Shown piece by piece: positions 1-6,360 of a DNA stretch of 7,837 bases (position 1 is the first letter of the stretch; each line of letters begins with the position of its first letter). The position numbers and the translations under genes are program-made. Origin of the DNA: Dorea sp. CAG:317 (GTDB lineage: Bacteria > Bacillota > Clostridia > Lachnospirales > Lachnospiraceae); assembly GCA_000433535.1 (NCBI GenBank), contig FR892657.1:1-7837 (forward strand). Reading direction: 5' to 3'. The notes beneath the pieces are model-generated. The model did no database searches. It saw only the letters and a program-made list of their open reading frames with translations, and was not told the origin of the DNA.

Positions 1-17
1 CATGCGACAGCCATATT

Positions 18-46
18 AGAATATCACATCTTTGTTAGCTTGTCAA
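18..46 (-). promoter_or_regulatory. Promoter P2 pointing off the left edge, possibly rRNA-type
   Basis: On the minus strand a perfect TTGACA (46-41), a 17-bp spacer and TATTCT (23-18) form a strong promoter. The predicted start is G at about 11-12, followed by a GC-richer stretch, GGCTGTCGC. A-tracts upstream, a strong -35 and G as first base fit rRNA or other growth-regulated promoters of Firmicutes. The gene it serves is outside the window, so its identity is an inference. Confidence 0.65.
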
Positions 47-75
47 CAACTTTTTTCAAGTTTTTTATTTTTTCT
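47..75 (-). promoter_or_regulatory. A-tract (UP-element-like) region upstream of promoter P2
   Basis: Three six-base A-tracts on the minus strand (51-56, 61-66, 68-73) sit directly upstream of the -35 box at 46-41. The block resembles that upstream of P1, as if the promoter region had been duplicated. Confidence 0.5.
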
Positions 76-99
76 GACTCGCTGACGGATATTCATTTT

Positions 100-130
100 A
101 AAAACCCCACCACGTTTCCGCGGTGGAGTT
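100..130 (-). terminator. Intrinsic terminator of the cvpA-like transcript
   Basis: In minus-strand RNA, 130-119 pairs with 114-103 as a 12-bp stem including two G-U pairs, closed by a GAAA tetraloop, and the stem runs into five U residues. On the plus strand the same two positions would be C-A mismatches, so the element is built for the minus direction. It lies about 110 bp after the stop of the cvpA-like gene. Confidence 0.8.
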
Positions 131-132
131 AT

Positions 133-161
133 ATAGTATCATTTTAATTTTAATATGTCAA
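133..161 (-). promoter_or_regulatory. Promoter P1 pointing off the left edge
   Basis: On the minus strand a perfect TTGACA (161-156), a 17-bp spacer and TACTAT (138-133) form a near-consensus sigma-A promoter. The predicted start falls at about 126-129, inside the left arm of the terminator hairpin at 103-130. Confidence 0.6.
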
Positions 162-191
162 GACATTTTTTGAGTTTTTTACCTTTTTTTC
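162..191 (-). promoter_or_regulatory. A-tract (UP-element-like) region upstream of promoter P1
   Basis: On the minus strand three A-tracts of 6, 6 and 7 bases (166-171, 175-180, 184-190) repeat every 9 bp directly upstream of the TTGACA at 161-156. Phased A-tracts in this position commonly bend DNA or contact the polymerase alpha subunit. A similar block precedes promoter P2. Confidence 0.5.
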
Positions 192-241
192 AAAACCACT
201 TTTAAGCCATTTTTACCAACAATCTTTTCTTTGCTTTTACG

Positions 242-1159
242 TTACATAAAGTTTGTCGCAAGCTTCATCAGCGGATTATTTTCATATAACATATTTAATA
301 TCGCGTTCTCTTGTATCACCTGGTAAATTTCCCTTCCAAAAGCCGTTACATATAATAAAGTAATTACAACAAAGAATAGCCAGATAATGATCAAGCCGCC
401 CGCTGCTCCAACCACGCCGCCAGCCAGCCGGTTAAAAAATCCAAGCACCGGAAGCTCTGACACAATATCAAGTGCAAAGATAATCGCACGGAGTACGATC
501 GTCACAAGAAGAAATGTACAGAGAAATGCTACAATATGTATAATCAGCTTCGAAAGAAACTCTCCCACATATTCTGCAAAAGTCTTTACCCCCAGCTTCT
601 CATAAATAACATCGTTATTGTTATCTGAAAGAAGCGATTTGAACACTTCCGGTAATTCCGCCATCTCAATTGCTTTAATTTGAAGATCTTTTGGAATATC
701 CGCATTCTCCAAAGCTTCTTCTATCCCAGCACTTCCTTCAGCGCCAAGCCCCGCCAGAACATTTTTGGAAATTCCGTATTCCGCTAATTGTTCACTACTG
801 ATTTCTCCATTCACAATATCATCGATAGATATTCCATACTCTTGCAGTTTCTCCTCGCTCACTCCCGCTGCTTCTAACGCCTTCCTTACATCTTCTGCAT
901 CAATTCCGCCTTCCTGGGCTCCTGCAAGCTGCTCTGATGCCACTGAAGCCATCGTTTTCATTACTTGATCCTTGATCATACTATCTACAGGTGTCTTCGA
1001 CTCAATCAAGTCCGCCACGAAAGGGGTGGCAAAAAATACGATCACCAAAGTCAGAAGCGTCGTCACCAATGACACTGCAATCTTAATTGCTCCTTTGTAT
1101 ATTCCTACGATAACACAGATTAAAAATATTAACCCTATTCCCAATACAACAAAATCCAT
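242..1159 (-). CDS. CvpA family membrane protein with long central insertion
   Basis: This 305-residue protein has four predicted membrane helices at about 3-20, 28-48, 204-232 and 247-273. The C-terminal part FFNRLAGGVVGAAGGLIIIW (241-260) is the typical CvpA signature. CvpA proteins are inner-membrane proteins linked to colicin V production and envelope stress in E. coli; their molecular function is poorly defined. E. coli CvpA is near 160 residues, so this one is almost twice as long because of about 150 residues between helices 2 and 3. This insertion is acidic, apparently helical, and contains a repeat: LQEYGIS (105-111) and LAEYGIS (125-131), 20 residues apart. The start at 1159 has AGGAG 6 nt upstream, between the previous stop and the ATG. 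It is last of three envelope genes, with a terminator about 110 bp downstream. Confidence 0.88.
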   Translation of the reverse strand: MDFVVLGIGLIFLICVIVGIYKGAIKIAVSLVTTLLTLVIVFFATPFVADLIESKTPVDSMIKDQVMKTMASVASEQLAGAQEGGIDAEDVRKALEAAGVSEEKLQEYGISIDDIVNGEISSEQLAEYGISKNVLAGLGAEGSAGIEEALENADIPKDLQIKAIEMAELPEVFKSLLSDNNNDVIYEKLGVKTFAEYVGEFLSKLIIHIVAFLCTFLLVTIVLRAIIFALDIVSELPVLGFFNRLAGGVVGAAGGLIIIWLFFVVITLLYVTAFGREIYQVIQENAILNMLYENNPLMKLATNFM

Positions 1160-1172
1160 ATAGTTCTCCTAT

Positions 1173-2426
1173 TTACTTCACAAGTCGTATGTCTTCCATA
1201 CCATTTGCATTCATCACAATGTATTTATTTACACCAAAGGTTGGGATAATCTCCATGATATTATTATTCATCTCACCTTGAAATTTTTCTACACCACTTC
1301 TTAAGAATATCCTGCATTTTTTTCCGTCATATAAAATAACCTGATTTCCACTGATCTTTGCATTTTTATAATTTCCGGTAAAATCCTTAGACATCACCTT
1401 TTTCCCCGCAGCATTATAAAGGCATAATTCATATCCTTCTTTTCCTTCATTTTTCAAAATCATGCCAATATATCTTTCATTATGAAATACGCTCTGTATT
1501 TCCTTATCAATCGTTACAGTCGTTACTTCTTTCGGCACTGCCTTGCCCTTAAATAACGTCAGGCAATTATCTCCTACAACCGCTGAAACAGACTGATTCA
1601 GGAAAAAACCAGTTCCGACCACGCTGCTTTTATATTCTTTCGTCTCCACTTCACGATCGGTCTTTTCCTCTCCTTTTTTCCCGAAATTATAATAAGAAAC
1701 CTTGGAGCTCACAACCGCATCCTTCATGCACAAATATACAACCTGCATCACCTCTCCGTCCCCGGAGATCGCTACATCAACCGGATATCCTTCTCCTTCA
1801 AAAGAAGCCTGCAATTCCACCAGCACATTTCCGGCAGCATCATAGCAGATGATGCTCGGATCAAATTCATTTTTCACGATTACACTGACAATCCCCTGTT
1901 CAGATACAGATATCTTTTCAATCGGCAATGTTGTCTTGATTTCTCCTTTCAATCCTTCTCGCTGGAAAATCATAATATCATTGCCGCCTTTGTCTGCAAC
2001 AACAGCCGATACTTCATTTATATCTACAAATGGATTTTTTATCTGACACGGCTGATTCCACTGTTCCTCTCCTTTTCGATTCAAATACGAGACACCGTCT
2101 CTGCTGTATTTCAACACTCCACCTACAAATTCTTCATAATTACTGTCCGAGACGCCTCGAATCTTATAAGTATCAGATACTCGCGCTTTCGTATATGTCT
2201 GAAGATTCACTAACAGGAACAATGCCGCAGCAGCAATTGCTGCCACGGCTACAATGATCACCGTACGCCGCCGAAAACGCAGCCGCTGCTCCCGAACCTG
2301 CGCTTCCAGTTCCTCCACTGAATTTCCTTCACTGTTTAATTCCGTCATAATCTCATCTGCCAGCTTGTCCACTGACTCCTCCGACTCTCTTACCAATCGG
2401 AGATTTTTATTTTTGCGATGCAACAT
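1173..2426 (-). CDS. DUF5711-like single-pass membrane protein with probable beta-propeller ectodomain
   Basis: This protein has 417 residues from the chosen start. A cytoplasmic, charged, probably helical N-terminus (about 1-54, rich in Glu, Lys and Arg) precedes one membrane helix, VIIVAVAAIAAAALFLLVNL (about 56-75), and a large external domain of about 340 residues. That domain has repeating beta-rich units separated by turns such as SRDG, AAGN, SGDG, AAGK and RSG, as in WD/PQQ-type propellers, with no obvious catalytic motif. I recognise it as similar to DUF5711 proteins of Lachnospiraceae, often next to CvpA; function unknown. Two ATGs compete: 2432 and 2426. GAGAGGA abuts the first with no spacing but lies 7 nt before the second, so 2426 is preferred. 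The cvpA-like gene starts 13 bp after the stop, indicating a shared transcript. Confidence 0.75.
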   Translation of the reverse strand: MLHRKNKNLRLVRESEESVDKLADEIMTELNSEGNSVEELEAQVREQRLRFRRRTVIIVAVAAIAAAALFLLVNLQTYTKARVSDTYKIRGVSDSNYEEFVGGVLKYSRDGVSYLNRKGEEQWNQPCQIKNPFVDINEVSAVVADKGGNDIMIFQREGLKGEIKTTLPIEKISVSEQGIVSVIVKNEFDPSIICYDAAGNVLVELQASFEGEGYPVDVAISGDGEVMQVVYLCMKDAVVSSKVSYYNFGKKGEEKTDREVETKEYKSSVVGTGFFLNQSVSAVVGDNCLTLFKGKAVPKEVTTVTIDKEIQSVFHNERYIGMILKNEGKEGYELCLYNAAGKKVMSKDFTGNYKNAKISGNQVILYDGKKCRIFLRSGVEKFQGEMNNNIMEIIPTFGVNKYIVMNANGMEDIRLVK

Positions 2427-2492
2427 CCACATTCCTCTCTTTATCGTACCATTTCCGTTTTTAAACTCACGTTGTCCATTGTTTTTGTGGAT

Positions 2493-2523
2493 ATTATATC
2501 ATATTTTCAGATTAAGGTAACAA
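2493..2523 (-). promoter_or_regulatory. Possible internal promoter for the DUF5711-like and cvpA-like genes
   Basis: On the minus strand an extended -10, TGA followed by a perfect TATAAT (2498-2493), lies 19 bp downstream of TTGTTA (2523-2518). The weak -35 is inside the last codons of the LysM gene and the start would fall in the 85-bp gap before the next gene. No terminator is visible in that gap, so read-through from the LysM gene is also likely. Confidence 0.45.
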
Positions 2524-3627
2524 TAATTTTTGTCCGATAAAAATGAGATTTCCATCAGACAGACCATTCATTTTACAGATTGCCTCTACATGCCCGGTAT
2601 TTCCATATATTTTCAAACTGATCGTATCAAGCGTATCCCCTTTTTTCACCACATAGAAATCATCTTCTGTAAACTCCCCTTCCATAGTCTGCACCTCTTG
2701 TTTTGTCTCTTGTTTTGTCTCCTGCTTTGCAGTCTCTTTCACCTCTTGCTTGTCCGCTTCTTCGTCAACGGGCTGTTTCGCTTCCGCCGTTGTTCCGTCT
2801 TCTTCCTTATCTTTCACATCCGATTCTTCACTTTCCGCTTCCGCCGCTTTCGCCGAATCCACAGACATCGACAGCGCCTCCAGCGTTTCCTGCACCGATT
2901 CCATCTTATCGAAATTATTCATGGTCGAGATACCGATTGCTAACACAATCACTACAAGAAGCACACTTACAGCATACACAAATCTTGAATTTTGCTTCTG
3001 CTCTTTGTACTCCATTTTTTCTCTTACGGCACTACGAAAATTCTTTGCAGCTCGATCCTCAACCATTTCACAGGGTGTCACGCCAATCATGCGGCGTGTA
3101 TTAATCATATAGTTTTGCATAGCGGGATTTTTTTCATAATAAATATAGTGTCCTCCCATTTGCATAAGCTCGCCATATTTATAAGCATAAAAAATCTCTT
3201 CCGCTTCCAGCGCATCTTTCCATATAAATACCGAATTGTCTTTTGCAAAATGTTTCATATGGATTCGGCTCACACCTTTATTCAGCCCCATAGGATGCCC
3301 TGTCTCAATCAGGCACCACCCTACTATTTCCTGACTCGGAAAATATTCTTTCTTTTCTTCTTCAATGTATTCCCATATATCTTCTCGTATCAATATATCA
3401 TTTCCGTTTACTTCCAGCTCTTTCATTTGAAGAGCTCCCAATATGTACACTACCTCCTGACCTTCCTGCTCATGGCGTTCTCCCATAAGAACCGCTCCGG
3501 CAGGATTGTCAAGCGCTTTCTGCCGCAATTGATTCAGATAAGTATCTACGTAATCTTCTACATAGATCTTAGGCTCGTCACAGACGTTTCCTATTTGTCT
3601 TACATTCTTAGGAAATTGTTTTTCCAT
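2512..3627 (-). CDS. Single-pass membrane protein: degenerate MPN/JAMM-like domain, TM helix, LysM domain
   Basis: This 371-residue protein has three parts. Residues 1-212 form a soluble domain with no signal peptide. One membrane helix spans about 216-236 (FVYAVSVLLVVIVLAIGIST) and is preceded by a basic stretch, so the N-terminus should be cytoplasmic. Outside are a charged Glu/Lys/Gln-rich linker (240-323) with a KQET repeat and a LysM domain at 325-371 (YVVKKGDTLDTISLKIYG to GQKLLLP), which in this family binds peptidoglycan. The N-terminal domain looks to me like a JAMM/MPN fold: AVLMGE (45-50), then VGWCLIETGHPMGLNKGVSR (102-121), resembling the GW-x-H-x-HP-x(7)-S-x-x-D signature but without the full zinc ligands or the catalytic Glu, hence probably inactive. 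The start follows AGGTGAGGAG. The LysM call is firm; the MPN-like call is tentative. It is first of three envelope genes. Confidence 0.88.
   Translation of the reverse strand: MEKQFPKNVRQIGNVCDEPKIYVEDYVDTYLNQLRQKALDNPAGAVLMGERHEQEGQEVVYILGALQMKELEVNGNDILIREDIWEYIEEEKKEYFPSQEIVGWCLIETGHPMGLNKGVSRIHMKHFAKDNSVFIWKDALEAEEIFYAYKYGELMQMGGHYIYYEKNPAMQNYMINTRRMIGVTPCEMVEDRAAKNFRSAVREKMEYKEQKQNSRFVYAVSVLLVVIVLAIGISTMNNFDKMESVQETLEALSMSVDSAKAAEAESEESDVKDKEEDGTTAEAKQPVDEEADKQEVKETAKQETKQETKQEVQTMEGEFTEDDFYVVKKGDTLDTISLKIYGNTGHVEAICKMNGLSDGNLIFIGQKLLLP
2696..2731 (-). repeat. Short tandem repeat (12 bp) in the LysM gene linker
   Basis: Two exact copies of TCTTGTTTTGTC (2696-2707 and 2708-2719, plus-strand reading) are followed by a diverged third copy, TCCTGCTTTGCA (2720-2731). 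They encode the KQET-KQET-type repeat in the extracellular linker. The unit is a multiple of three, so slippage would change linker length without breaking the frame. Confidence 0.8.
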
Positions 3628-3691
3628 ATACTCCTCACCTCATCATATTATTTGCAGCACCGTCATATAATGCTGTATATCTTTGCCTTGG

Positions 3692-3700
3692 ATAATAGCA
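3692..3700 (-). promoter_or_regulatory. Possible extended -10 promoter for the LysM gene
   Basis: On the minus strand TGC followed by TATTAT (3697-3692) forms an extended -10 element about 65 bp before the ATG at 3627. No good -35 hexamer is present at the expected distance. A promoter is expected here because a terminator lies just upstream, but this exact placement is uncertain. Confidence 0.3.
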
Positions 3701-3755
3701 TATGAAAAACGCGTAATTTAGCAGTTTTTGGGCAACTTCCCAAGAATTTTACGAC

Positions 3756-3786
3756 AAAAAATGCGTGGAACTCAAATTCCACGCAT
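3756..3786 (-). terminator. Intrinsic terminator of the transketolase operon
   Basis: A perfect 10-bp stem, ATGCGTGGAA (3761-3770) with TTCCACGCAT (3777-3786), closes a 6-nt loop. On the minus strand it is followed by TTTTT (3760-3756). It starts 27 nt after the stop of the C-terminal transketolase gene. The plus-strand reading is also followed by a T-rich tail, but there is no plus-strand gene to end. Confidence 0.85.
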
Positions 3787-3813
3787 CTTTTATATTTTTC
3801 TTTATCTTTCTTC

Positions 3814-4752
3814 TTATACAAATGCTTTTACTTTCTCGTAAATGCTGTCTGCATCTAATCCATATTTCTTGATCAATTCCGCCGCCGGTCCGGACTCACC
3901 GTATACGTCGTTGACACCGATCTTCATTACTTTGGCAGGTGCTTTTTCAGCTACCACATCACAAACTGCACTTCCAAGACCACCAATAACAGAATGTTCT
4001 TCAACTGTCACGATCTTTCCTGTCTTAGCTGCTGCCTTAATAACAGCCTCCTCATCCAATGGTTTGATCGTGTGCATATTGATAACCTCTGCGCTGATTC
4101 CTTCTGCTGCAAGCTTCTCTGCTGCCGCAAGTGACTCAGAAACCGGAAGTCCTGTTGCAATAATAGTCACATCTGTACCTTCTCTTAATGTAACTGCTTT
4201 TCCGATCTCAAATTTGTAGTCTGCATTGTCATTAATCACCGGAACTGCCGCTCTTCCGAAACGCAGATACACCGGTCCTACATGCTTGTAAGCTGCTTCT
4301 ACTGCTGCTTTTGCTTCAATATCGTCAGAAGGATTTAAAACTACCATTCCCGGAATGGTTCTCATAAGAGCAATATCCTCGTTACACTGATGTGTTGCTC
4401 CGTCTTCACCTACGGAAATACTTGCATGTGTTGCTCCGATTTTTACATTTAACTTTGGATATCCTACAGAGTTACGGATCTGTTCAAACGCACGTCCTGC
4501 TGCAAACATCGCAAATGAACTTGCAAATGGGACTTTTCCTGTTGCTGCCAGTCCTGCTGCCACGCCGATCATGTTACATTCCGCAATACCACAGTCGATG
4601 TGTCTCTCCGGAAAAGCTTTTTTAAAGATTCCTGTCTTTGTTGCCGCTGCAAGGTCTGCATCCAGCACAACAACGTCATCATATTTTTTTCCTAATTCTA
4701 CTAAAGCATTACCGTAGCTTTCTCTTGTTGCAATTTTCTTTACTTCTGACAT
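3814..4752 (-). CDS. Transketolase, C-terminal (pyrimidine-binding) subunit
   Basis: This 312-residue protein is the second half of the split enzyme. It carries the pyrimidine-binding domain (about 5-175) and the transketolase C-terminal domain (about 185-305). Within CGIAECNM, E58 aligns with the catalytic glutamate that activates the TPP aminopyrimidine. GEDGATHQ (115-122) contains the conserved active-site histidine region. VEEHSVIGGLGSAV (250-263) is typical of the C-terminal domain. The start at 4752 lies within the last codons of the N-terminal subunit gene, with AGGTG 7 nt upstream. This overlap favours coupled translation in equal amounts, as expected for two halves of one active site. 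It is last in the operon; a strong terminator begins 27 nt after the stop. Confidence 0.95.
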   Translation of the reverse strand: MSEVKKIATRESYGNALVELGKKYDDVVVLDADLAAATKTGIFKKAFPERHIDCGIAECNMIGVAAGLAATGKVPFASSFAMFAAGRAFEQIRNSVGYPKLNVKIGATHASISVGEDGATHQCNEDIALMRTIPGMVVLNPSDDIEAKAAVEAAYKHVGPVYLRFGRAAVPVINDNADYKFEIGKAVTLREGTDVTIIATGLPVSESLAAAEKLAAEGISAEVINMHTIKPLDEEAVIKAAAKTGKIVTVEEHSVIGGLGSAVCDVVAEKAPAKVMKIGVNDVYGESGPAAELIKKYGLDADSIYEKVKAFV

Positions 4753-5576
4753 AATGCTTCACCTGCTTTCTCTAAATCTTCCATTGCTACTTTGTACTGT
4801 TCATCGTTTGGAGCTGCTCCATGCCAGGAAGCCTGATTCTCCATAAAGGAAACTCCTTTTCCTTTTACTGTCTTAGCAATAATTGCTGTCGGCTGTCCTT
4901 TCGTTGCTTTCGCTTCCTTGAACGCTGCATCAATCGCATCAAAATCATGTCCGTCAATGTTGATTACATGGAAATTGAACGCCTCAAACTTCTTATCGAT
5001 CGGGTATGGAGAGTTTACTTCATCAATCGCGCCATCAATCTGAAGATTGTTGTTATCTACGATTACTACCAGGTTGTCCAGCTTTCTGTGAGCCGCAAGC
5101 ATAGCTGCCTCCCATACCTGACCTTCCTGAATCTCACCATCTCCGAGCAGTGTATAGACACGATAATCATCACCTGATAATTTTGCAGATAATGCCATTC
5201 CTACTGCTGCAGAGATTCCCTGTCCGAGAGAACCACTGGACATATCAACACCCGGAATATGTTTCATGTCCGGATGTCCCTGAAGATAAGAGCCGACTTT
5301 ACGAAGAGTTGTCAGATCTTCCACTGGGAAAAATCCTCTATTTGCCAATGTAGCGTAATATCCAGGAGCGGTATGTCCCTTAGATAATACAAAACGGTCA
5401 CGATCCGCTTTCTTAGGATCTGCCGGATCAACATTCATTTCCTCAAAGAAAAGATATGTATAAATATCTGCTGCTGACAGTGAGCCGCCCGGATGACCGG
5501 ATTTCGCACTGTGAACTGCTGTGACAGCGCCTTTACGGATTTCGTTGGCTGTCTTCATTAACTCTAATTTGTTCAT
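4740..5576 (-). CDS. Transketolase, N-terminal (TPP-binding) subunit
   Basis: This 278-residue protein corresponds to the first third or so of a full-length transketolase. The family transfers two-carbon ketol units between sugar phosphates using thiamine pyrophosphate (TPP) and Mg2+. Visible TPP-domain motifs are SGHPGG (26-31), SKGH (65-68), GSLGQG (115-120) and the GDGE...NNN diphosphate/metal motif (145-148 with 175-177). QASWHG (248-253) lies near the end. The start at 5576 follows AGGAGG 6 nt upstream; a longer in-frame reading to 5666 would run into the transaldolase gene and lacks family similarity. The active enzyme needs the C-terminal subunit encoded immediately downstream, whose start codon lies inside this gene (13-bp overlap). 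Transketolase is the best call given the transaldolase in the same operon; a specialised sugar-phosphate ketolase cannot be excluded by sequence alone. Confidence 0.95.
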   Translation of the reverse strand: MNKLELMKTANEIRKGAVTAVHSAKSGHPGGSLSAADIYTYLFFEEMNVDPADPKKADRDRFVLSKGHTAPGYYATLANRGFFPVEDLTTLRKVGSYLQGHPDMKHIPGVDMSSGSLGQGISAAVGMALSAKLSGDDYRVYTLLGDGEIQEGQVWEAAMLAAHRKLDNLVVIVDNNNLQIDGAIDEVNSPYPIDKKFEAFNFHVINIDGHDFDAIDAAFKEAKATKGQPTAIIAKTVKGKGVSFMENQASWHGAAPNDEQYKVAMEDLEKAGEALCQK

Positions 5577-5613
5577 GATATTCCTCCTAGATAATATGTT
5601 ACTTCGTTTTATT

Positions 5614-6267
5614 CTATTCGCCGAAAACTGCTTTATAATCTGCCTGGAACTTTTCAATACCTGCATCTGTCAAAGGATGCTTTGTCATCTGCTCAATAAC
5701 TTTATATGGAACGGTAGCAATATCTGCCCCTGCCAGTGCGCAGTCTGTTACGTGAATCGGATGACGAACACTTGCTGCAATGATCTCTGTATCGATTCCT
5801 GCAACTTTGAAGATCTGTGCAATCTCTGCAATAAGATCTGTTCCTCTTACAGAAATATCATCCAGACGTCCTAAGAATGGAGATACATAAGTTGCTCCTG
5901 CTCTTGCTGCCAGAAGTGCCTGATTTGCTGTAAAGATCAATGTTACATTTGTCTTGATTCCCTCGGATGAAAGAACCTTACATGCCTTTAATCCTTCTAC
6001 TGTCATTGGGATTTTTACTACCATATTCGGATGAATCTTTGCGATCTCTCTTCCTTCAGCGATCATTCCTTCAGCGTCTACAGTCGTAGCTTTTACTTCT
6101 CCGCTGATTGGCCCGTCCACGATGGATGCGATCTCTGCGATCACCTCTTCAAATACTTTTCCCTCTTTCGCGATCAGAGATGGATTTGTTGTCACACCGC
6201 AGATCACTCCCATATCATTTGCTTTTCTAATGTCTTCAACATTGGCTGTGTCGATGAAAAATTTCAT
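5614..6267 (-). CDS. fsa: Transaldolase of the small Fsa/TalC type
   Basis: This 217-residue TIM-barrel enzyme has the length usual for the Fsa/TalC family. It should transfer a dihydroxyacetone unit between sugar phosphates in the cytosolic non-oxidative pentose phosphate pathway. The Schiff-base lysine is K85 in NMVVKIP. D6, the CGVTTNPS motif (23-30) and SVRHP (166-170) are also present. The residue aligned with Tyr131 of E. coli FsaA is Phe131 (SPFLGRLDD), and the one aligned with FsaA Gln59 is Glu57. Both are the transaldolase states, so transaldolase activity is predicted rather than fructose-6-phosphate aldolase, although databases often use the name fsa. The start at 6267 is set by AAAGGAGG 8 nt upstream and by the family N-terminus MKFFIDTAN; the in-frame extension to 6360 runs through the promoter and is not used. 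It is first in the operon with split transketolase 37 nt downstream. Confidence 0.95.
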   Translation of the reverse strand: MKFFIDTANVEDIRKANDMGVICGVTTNPSLIAKEGKVFEEVIAEIASIVDGPISGEVKATTVDAEGMIAEGREIAKIHPNMVVKIPMTVEGLKACKVLSSEGIKTNVTLIFTANQALLAARAGATYVSPFLGRLDDISVRGTDLIAEIAQIFKVAGIDTEIIAASVRHPIHVTDCALAGADIATVPYKVIEQMTKHPLTDAGIEKFQADYKAVFGE

Positions 6268-6330
6268 ATCGTTTTCCTCCTTTAAACCGTGTGGGTTTCT
6301 CCACTTTTTTCGTTTCGCTCGTATAATAAA

Positions 6331-6360
6331 ATTATATCTCATAGTCCCGCGATTGGTCAA
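6331..6360 (-). promoter_or_regulatory. Sigma-A-type promoter of the transaldolase/transketolase operon
   Basis: On the minus strand TTGACC (6360-6355) is separated by 18 bp from a perfect TATAAT (6336-6331). Transcription would start near 6324, giving a leader of about 57 nt before the ATG at 6267. It is the only strong promoter seen between the LacI-type gene and the transaldolase and probably drives all three genes down to 3814. Confidence 0.7.

Noticed and set aside
2992..3705. Plus-strand open frame of 237 codons opposite the LysM gene
   Set aside because: It is antisense to a well-supported gene with a ribosome binding site and LysM domain. Its translation is rich in Phe, His, Tyr and Ile, as expected for a shadow frame.
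3700..3715. Catabolite-repression (cre)-like sequence TGAAAAACGCGTAA
   Set aside because: It has one base too many between TG and CG compared with the cre consensus, and lies away from the pentose phosphate promoter.
3728..3743. Small dyad TTGGG...CCCAA between the terminator and the LysM gene
   Set aside because: It has only a 5-bp stem, no proper T run, and sits just beyond a much stronger terminator.
5577..5666. N-terminal extension of the transketolase N-subunit to 5666
   Set aside because: It overlaps the transaldolase 3' end in another frame and lacks family similarity; AGGAGG is correctly spaced for the ATG at 5576.
3814..6267. Reading the transaldolase/transketolase set as a sulfoquinovose (sulfo-TAL or sulfo-TK) or apulose pathway cluster
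   Set aside because: No isomerase, dehydrogenase, sulfo-sugar hydrolase, kinase or transporter gene is present in the window, so the general pentose phosphate pathway is the simpler reading.
6268..6360. N-terminal extension of the transaldolase to an upstream ATG at 6360
   Set aside because: It would translate through the TATAAT box and the AAAGGAGG site; the family N-terminus MKFFIDTAN begins at 6267.
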